From Stentor coeruleus (Eukaryota; Ciliophora; Heterotrichea; Heterotrichida; Stentoridae), in the NCBI GenBank assembly GCA_001970955.1, contig MPUH01000090.1:1-64000 (forward strand): DNA of 64,000 nucleotides. Direction: 5' to 3'. Below, one piece after another: positions 58,778-64,000 of the stretch (position 1 is its first letter; every line of letters starts with the position of its first letter). The notes under the pieces are model-generated. The model was not told where the DNA came from. It did no database searches and saw nothing but the letters and a program-made list of their open reading frames with translations. Position numbers and translations under genes: made by a program.

Positions 58778-60034
58778 TTAATCAAACTCATCTTCCCTAT
58801 CAACAATAATCCTTGTAATTTTATCCATCCTCGACAACCCTCTCGAAGCAGCACCCGACATTCTTTCAACTCTCCTACTCGCTTCAGAAAAAGTTTTATT
58901 TGCCGAGTTTGTATCCCTACTTCCAACTCTTGACCCATTTCCACTCCCAACAGTTTCATTATTAATATCTTCATCATAAACCCCAGCAAACTTAGGCAAG
59001 TACATATTAAAAACACTTATAGGAACTTCATACAATACACAATTACTAGCAGCAACAGCATTTGACATTCTAGGAACTTCATACAATACACAATTACTAG
59101 CAGCAACAGCATTTGACCTTCTAGGACATTTAAAAATCAAATCCCTAGATCCAAAATGATCCCCAGGCTTAAGTTCTTTAATATCTTCTACATCAGAAAA
59201 TGTTTTAATTTTCTCATGAACCATACCATTTGTCAATATAAAAAAAGATACAGGATTTTGTCTATAATTATAAATAATACTACCTTTTGTAACATTTATC
59301 AATTTAAGTCTGTTAGCTAAAGATGAGAGTTTCATTGTAGATACTGATGAAAAAAGTTCAACATTTCTTAGTATTTTCATAAGGTCTAAACTGTATTTCA
59401 TTTGATCACTACCTAAAAGTCCATAAAAAGTTGTTATGTTTATATATAAAACATGTACTTCAGTTGAAGCTCTAGCTGAACATTGCGAGTTTGTTTTGTC
59501 TAGAAGTCCATTTTCCCCAACAACATCTCTTAATGACCTAACATCAACTTTTTTGTTATTTAATATTATGTCTATATCCCCATTGAGGATTATATACAAA
59601 TATTGTAATGGATGATTTGATAAATAAAGATATTCTCCTCTTCGGTAATGTTTTGCGCTTAAGACTTTACCCATTTTTTGAAGTTTAACTCGACTCATTG
59701 GATAAAAAAAAATCACATCTCGAAGCCATTTTGCAACTTCAATAACTTCGCTATATTCTCTTTCTTCTTTGTTTTTTAGACATGTAGCGAAAATTTTGGT
59801 GAAGGAAGTTTTTTTGTTTTTAGAAATGTTGGGCAATTGAGTCATAAAGGTTTTTGAAGGCTGGTTTTTTAATGGAGGCAGGGTTTTGTTTAGGAGAGGT
59901 GATGAATTCGAGGTTTGAAGCTTTTTACTCTTGAAGTAGAACTCTGGAAGCAGGGCTTGAGGCTTGAAAATTTTATACCCAGCAGTAGAATTAAGACTTT
60001 TTATGTACTCGCATATTTTTTTATCTCTTTCCAT
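58778..60034 (-). CDS. Double cyclic-nucleotide-binding-domain protein
   Basis: A 418-aa soluble protein with two cNMP-binding folds: about 110-225 (LSAKHYRRGEYLYLSNHPLQ, IILNGDIDIIL, DVVGENGLLDKTNSQCSARA) and about 225-360 (LKLINVTKGSIIYNYRQNP, FILTNGMVHEKI, ELKPGDHFGSRDLI). The phosphate-binding cassette is only partly conserved in both, so nucleotide binding is uncertain. In the second fold a 17-residue unit (SNAVAASNCVLYEVPRM and its repeat) occurs twice because of a 51-bp duplication. There is no catalytic or channel domain; it may be a PKA regulatory-subunit relative or a ciliary CNBD protein. It starts at ATG 60034. Confidence 0.85.
   Translation of the reverse strand: MERDKKICEYIKSLNSTAGYKIFKPQALLPEFYFKSKKLQTSNSSPLLNKTLPPLKNQPSKTFMTQLPNISKNKKTSFTKIFATCLKNKEEREYSEVIEVAKWLRDVIFFYPMSRVKLQKMGKVLSAKHYRRGEYLYLSNHPLQYLYIILNGDIDIILNNKKVDVRSLRDVVGENGLLDKTNSQCSARASTEVHVLYINITTFYGLLGSDQMKYSLDLMKILRNVELFSSVSTMKLSSLANRLKLINVTKGSIIYNYRQNPVSFFILTNGMVHEKIKTFSDVEDIKELKPGDHFGSRDLIFKCPRRSNAVAASNCVLYEVPRMSNAVAASNCVLYEVPISVFNMYLPKFAGVYDEDINNETVGSGNGSRVGSRDTNSANKTFSEASRRVERMSGAASRGLSRMDKITRIIVDREDEFD
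59020..59121. repeat. 51-bp in-frame tandem duplication inside a coding sequence
   Basis: Positions 59020-59070 and 59071-59121 are identical apart from one base. The period is 17 codons, so the frame is kept. It falls in the last strand of the second cNMP-binding fold. Confidence 0.88.
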
Positions 60035-60303
60035 TGATTAATATAATTTAAACTAAAACAAAGCTTATCATGAACTTCCTAATAAAGCTTTCTCATTATC
60101 ATTATATACCCGACTACACACATTACATTTAATCATATCTGTTTTCCTACATTTTATGCATATTTTACAAGAATCCCATAACTGAATTAAATCCTATCAA
60201 AGTATAATTTTGTCTGCAATTAAAACAGGTAAATACTTTAAAAGAATTCATTCATATAATATTAAAAATTCGCCACTGATTCAAAAACTCAATTTTTCTG
60301 GCT

Positions 60304-61281
60304 CTAAATTTTTATCTTTTTAAACCAAAGGTTTAAAGGTTCCATAAAATCAATCACTTTGATATGCGAAAAGTAACTTTGATATTTGTTTTGTAAAGAT
60401 GCAAATATTATATTAATTTCTTGTAAATTCTTGCTTAATGATGTTGATGTATAAAAGTTGTCCCAAGTTGGGGATTTTCTGTTTAGAATTAGTTTTTTGT
60501 CTATGATTTTATAATAGTTTGCTAGTTCATGAAGTGGTTTTATAAACTTTTTTGATTTCATGCAGGATTTTTTTAGTATAATCAGTAAGGCTATCAATGA
60601 GTTTTTCGATGAAAATGCTACTTGATGAATAATAGCTGATAAGTTGGTCTAAATTATTAGTAAAATCGTATAAATGTTTGATTTGACCACTTCCAAACAC
60701 TACTGTATAGTTGAAATAATGACTTTTACATATAAAGTTGATGTACTTTCATAAGCAATAGTAAGTAACAGGTTGGTTTTTACAACCTTCTACATAGCAT
60801 TTCTCGCAATTAAATTTTTCTAAAGCTTTTGCCATAAATTCTTCAAAATCAACTTTTTTACTATGTTTTGACTTGCGATTAACATTAATACAAATAAACT
60901 TGTTTATTGTCTCATCTTTAAAAGCATCTGATGAAATTGGTATTTTTGGAGGGGTAATAGAACTTTAGTTAAAATTATTATATGATATGCTTAGGGAGTT
61001 ATTTAGGAATTGAGATTTTGTCATTGATGAATTTAATAAGTTTGATGATATGATAGGAATGCTAGAAATAGGTTGGCTAAGGCTATTAGATAAGATTGAT
61101 TATGAAAGGATTGGGTTGTTTAAAATATGCATGCTTAAGTAATTCTGAAATGCTGATCCTGGAGACTTAATTGAATTAGTCAAACCAGGATTAGGCTGGT
61201 TTGGATTGTTTTTTTGAACTCTTGCCGATTAGATACTAAACTTTAGTATGATTGTATTGATGAAGAATTTCCTTTGGACAT
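60304..61281 (-). pseudogene. Decayed B-box-like zinc-finger gene
   Basis: Minus-strand coding traces run from ATG 61281 to the TAA before 60304. They pass through an Asn/Ser/Pro-rich first half (NPNQPNPGLTNSIKSPGSAF) and then NKFICINVNRKSKHSKKV and a B-box-like finger (CEKCYVEGCKNQPVTYYC, then FICKSHYF) into a helical region (LDQLISYYSSSSIFIEKLI). The frame is broken by stops (three TAA, one TGA next to the finger) and at least two frame changes, one at the run AAAAAAA near 60575. The last 97 residues remain open. It is a host-type gene relic. The G/T-rich sequence right of it fits a former minus-strand promoter. Confidence 0.6.
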
Positions 61282-61968
61282 TTATAGAAACTTTATTTGT
61301 ATAAAAAGTTTTATGGAAGGATTTAAAATAGGGTTTAAGATTGAAGATGTTAAGATTGGATTTTGAAGATTGTATAGGAAAAGAGTACTTTGATAAGGTT
61401 GCATTGAGAAGGATAGGATGAGAAAGGTAGGTGATGATTAAATGCTAGATGGTTGAAATTTTTATGCAAATTAAAATATGTTTTGCAGATGATAACAGTC
61501 ATTTTAGAATTGGAAGTATTTAAGTAAGTGAGTTTATTAAATGATAATATCTAGAGATACCCATAAGCCAAACTTAAAAAAATAAACTTTTTTTTACTAG
61601 TTCTTTTAACTTTAAACATCATTTTCCAAAATACCTTTTTTATCTAAAAATATTTCTCAAAAACTGTAATCATGTATTTTCTCCCTAATTCCTAACTTTA
61701 CCCAAACCAGACTACAAACAAAAAAACTTAAATCATAAAACAAACACATTCAACCAAAAACTTGTACATTTTTTCTCCTTATTTATCGATTTATTTTAAT
61801 TAAAACATATAATCTAAACAATCTCATATATATCATAAACACTATAAAAAGTTAAATACCCATCTTCATATACCATATTCACACAACCTATAAAAACCTT
61901 AACCTAATCCTTACAACTAAAAAATAACAAATTCTCATTATCATCATTTACATCATAATTTATTCATA
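61282..61968. other. Divergent-type intergenic region
   Basis: G/T-rich to about 61560, then A/C-rich to 61968. By the rule seen in this window, this predicts a minus-strand gene on the left (the B-box relic) and a plus-strand gene on the right (61969). Confidence 0.5.
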
Positions 61969-62268
61969 ATGCATCTCTCATTTTTATCAATGAAATTAAC
62001 AACTTCTCATTCATTGAAAATCTTATTACCAGCACTTCAAAACACCTTGAATTTCAAATCTCAAAGATATATTCTATATGTTTTCCTTTTGCACTTCCTG
62101 GGATATTGCAATTTTTCATGTTTCCTAAAGAGCTGTAAAAATATATCTTTGTCCTGCCATATCAAAAAATTGTGGTACAAAAACCTTCAAAGCCTAAAAC
62201 AATTTATTTTTACAATAAAAAACCAAGTCATATATTTCCTTTGTGGAACAAAAGATATGCAAATATAG
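61969..62268 (+). CDS. Possible small gene, unknown
   Basis: A 99-residue frame from ATG 61969 to TAG, rich in L, F, K, S and C (for example YILYVFLLHFLGYCNF). The composition is unlike the other proteins here, and it may be chance or another relic. What supports it is position: A/C-rich sequence lies before it and G/T-rich sequence after it, as for real plus-strand genes. Confidence 0.3.
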   Translation: MHLSFLSMKLTTSHSLKILLPALQNTLNFKSQRYILYVFLLHFLGYCNFSCFLKSCKNISLSCHIKKLWYKNLQSLKQFIFTIKNQVIYFLCGTKDMQI

Positions 62269-63572
62269 ACTTTTAATAACGTACTTGGTATAAAATAAAA
62301 GATATACCTTTAGTAGGTTAGAATATTTATAAGTTCATCCAAAATTAAAGGAAAAAAATATCTTGGAAAATACTGTTAAGAAATATGTGGTGATGAGAAA
62401 TTCTTGGGAGTTATGATTTTTTGACCTTGACTCTTGAAAAATTAAACAATTTTCGTGATTAGAAAAAAAATATCTTTGCCTTGTTGTTTTATGAGATAAT
62501 TATATGTTAAAATTATTAATAGAAAATGTCTTAAAAAATTTTTGTGGACTATGAAGGAGGAATATGCTGGTGGAAATAAGGTTGAAGAAGGGAGTTTTAT
62601 GTGAAAAACAAGAAAATAATTTTCTTAATGTTTTGAGCTTTTGAATCATTATAGAAGTTTGAGTTTGAAAAATCATAAATGTTTTATAAAGCATAATATT
62701 AAATCAAGAAATATAAAAATTCTCTTAGCATAAACTCATGTGAAGTCATCAAATTAATTATAGAAAATTACTTATACCTAATTATTATAAACAATATTTA
62801 TTAATTAAACTTAACAGATTTTCTAATAAAACCATTTATTATATGTATTGAGTTACTTCTTAGACAATATTTTGTATTTTTTGTTTGTAAATTAGGTACT
62901 TTTTGACATTGAACATGCATTTCTATAAAAAATCTCTAGGACTAATAGTAATATCTTGAAACCAATAAAGCTTAGATAGAATGCTTTAATATTTAATCTT
63001 GTATTTTACGAAGTTTTAATATACTTATAAAAAAAAAATATCTATAAGAAAGCTATAACTATTTCAATTATCATTTAAAAATTAGTTTCGACAATCATTT
63101 TATACAACAATATACATTAATCTCATAGTAATCCATAACAAAACACCCCAGTCACATTTACTACCCAAACCCTAAAACCCAAAAAGTCAAAAATACTTCA
63201 TCACACTATCTCAAACCAAAAATTCAATCATAATTACAATCCATCATCTTACATAAACTCACAAAACCCCTTCCAAACGTCCAGTTTCCCAAAAAACTAA
63301 TCCCATTTTTACTTTTTCAATTTCATACAAAATCTNTCCAGTTTCCCAAAAAACTAATCCCATTTTTACTTTTTCAATTTCATACAAAATCTTTAACAAC
63401 TTCCAAACCCATCAAATCATCATCAAACCTAACATCCTTACAAAAATTTCCATCCCTAAACCCATCCAAAAATCATCTACCACTTTCCCTAATCTTTGGC
63501 TTTTCATCTCAACCCAGCCATATTTCCAAAATCAATCACAAACCAACTCCAAAACCTAATAATATCAATTTT
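62269..63572. other. Intergenic region, 1.3 kb
   Basis: G/T-rich to about 62700, AT-rich in the middle, strongly A/C-rich from about 63100. It contains the n-flanked duplication at 63280-63392. No gene is recognised. Confidence 0.5.
63280..63392. repeat. 56-bp direct duplication flanking a single n (assembly seam)
   Basis: Positions 63280-63335 and 63337-63392 are identical; n is at 63336. Confidence 0.85.
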
Positions 63573-64000
63573 ATGGGTTGTGGTATAGTAAAATCATTAC
63601 AAAAATCCTCAAAAGTATCAGTAAGCCGAAGTACAGACCAACTCACATGTTCTGATTCTCCAAACAACTTATCAAAAACCCTAATCATAAATGGTTACAA
63701 ACTATTACAATTCCTCCCATCTTTAGGTACAGCAAAGATTATCTTTATCTCCCATGAACAGACTTCAGAAAAATATATAGCAAAAGTCTTAAGAAAAGAC
63801 TCAATCAACAAAAAGCAACGAGGTTCAGATAAAAAACCATTAGAAACAAGTCTTTTACCAAGACTACAACATGATAATATAATCAAATTTGTCGAGGTTT
63901 TTCAAGACAAAGAACATTTTTATGAGATTTTCGAGTATTGTGAAGGTGGAGATTTATATGCTAAGCTAATGGCAATTGGGGTATTCCTTGAAGCTGATGC
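63573..64000 (+). CDS. Protein kinase, 5' part only (runs off the window)
   Basis: The frame is open from ATG 63573 to the window end (142 codons). It starts MGCG, a likely myristoylation/palmitoylation site, followed by a Ser-rich linker. From about residue 50 it reads as a kinase N-lobe: YKLLQFLPSLGTAKIIFI in place of the glycine loop (the usual GxGxxG is degenerate, with LGTAK), YIAKVLRKDS with the likely ATP-binding lysine, LLPRLQHDNIIKFVEVFQDK and FEYCEGGDLYAKLM. The catalytic loop lies beyond the window. The group cannot be told yet, but the EYCxGGDLY phrase suggests CAMK or NEK relatives. Confidence 0.8.
   Translation, partial: MGCGIVKSLQKSSKVSVSRSTDQLTCSDSPNNLSKTLIINGYKLLQFLPSLGTAKIIFISHEQTSEKYIAKVLRKDSINKKQRGSDKKPLETSLLPRLQHDNIIKFVEVFQDKEHFYEIFEYCEGGDLYAKLMAIGVFLEAD

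Noticed and set aside
58771-59016. 81-residue minus-strand frame at the end of the cNMP-binding gene
   Set aside because: It overlaps the real gene in another frame of the same strand and has no domain.
1-64000. Use of an altered ciliate code across the window
   Set aside because: Conserved genes end at TAA, TAG and TGA and contain none of them in frame, so the standard code applies to intact genes. Only the relics show in-frame stops.
1-64000. tRNA, rRNA, CRISPR, transposon or viral elements
   Set aside because: I looked for B-box-type tRNA motifs, spaced repeats, terminal inverted repeats, transposase, integrase and reverse-transcriptase motifs and saw none.

Overview
The window looks like macronuclear DNA of a heterotrich ciliate, most likely Stentor coeruleus. 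It is very AT-rich and gene-dense, and long reading frames end at ordinary TAA, TAG or TGA stops, so the standard code applies. The only introns I could find are exactly 15 nt long (ten cases), which is a known hallmark of Stentor and its relatives. A near-complete MOB1 gene, known as a patterning regulator in Stentor, also fits. The species name is an inference from these traits, not a database match.

Layout, left to right. 1-1.46 kb: a decayed COP9-signalosome-7-like (PCI) gene, then repeats. 1.46-8.3 kb: a DYRK kinase, a membrane-anchored aspartyl protease, a helical protein, a PG-rich sperm-tail-repeat protein and an EamA transporter. 8.4-9.3 kb: a decayed coiled-coil gene. 9.5-20.9 kb: an unknown protein, MOB1, an LRR protein, a PX-START protein, a tandem cathepsin Z, NFU1 and an eIF4G-like MIF4G protein. 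22-34.97 kb: an unknown protein, two chromatin genes (ELM2-SANT and a minimal BET protein), a CnoX-like thioredoxin-TPR protein, an arrestin-like protein, an ankyrin-PH-kinase fusion and an allantoinase-like protein that has lost its metal ligands. 35.7-48.8 kb: an LRR coiled-coil protein, PH-FYVE, a SKP1-like protein, a small membrane protein, an RBJ-type GTPase, two C2H2 proteins, a very divergent TsaD/Qri7-like protein and a zinc-finger/WW protein resembling parts of DZIP1 and CEP164. 49-64 kb: CK1, a STE11-like kinase, a UBL-Tudor protein, a CDPK, a double cNMP-binding protein, a decayed B-box gene and the 5' part of another kinase that runs off the window.

There is no evident operon or shared pathway. 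Themes are signalling (six kinases, MOB1, FYVE, PX-START, arrestin, CDPK), cilium/cortex proteins and housekeeping factors. I saw no tRNA, rRNA, CRISPR array, transposon or viral element.

Two window-wide regularities stand out. First, sequence upstream of genes is C-rich and G-poor on the coding strand, and sequence downstream is G/T-rich; the switch lies mid-spacer and predicts gene orientation. Second, six single-base 'n' positions each sit between two near-identical direct copies of 56-156 bp, which looks like unmerged contig overlap rather than biology.
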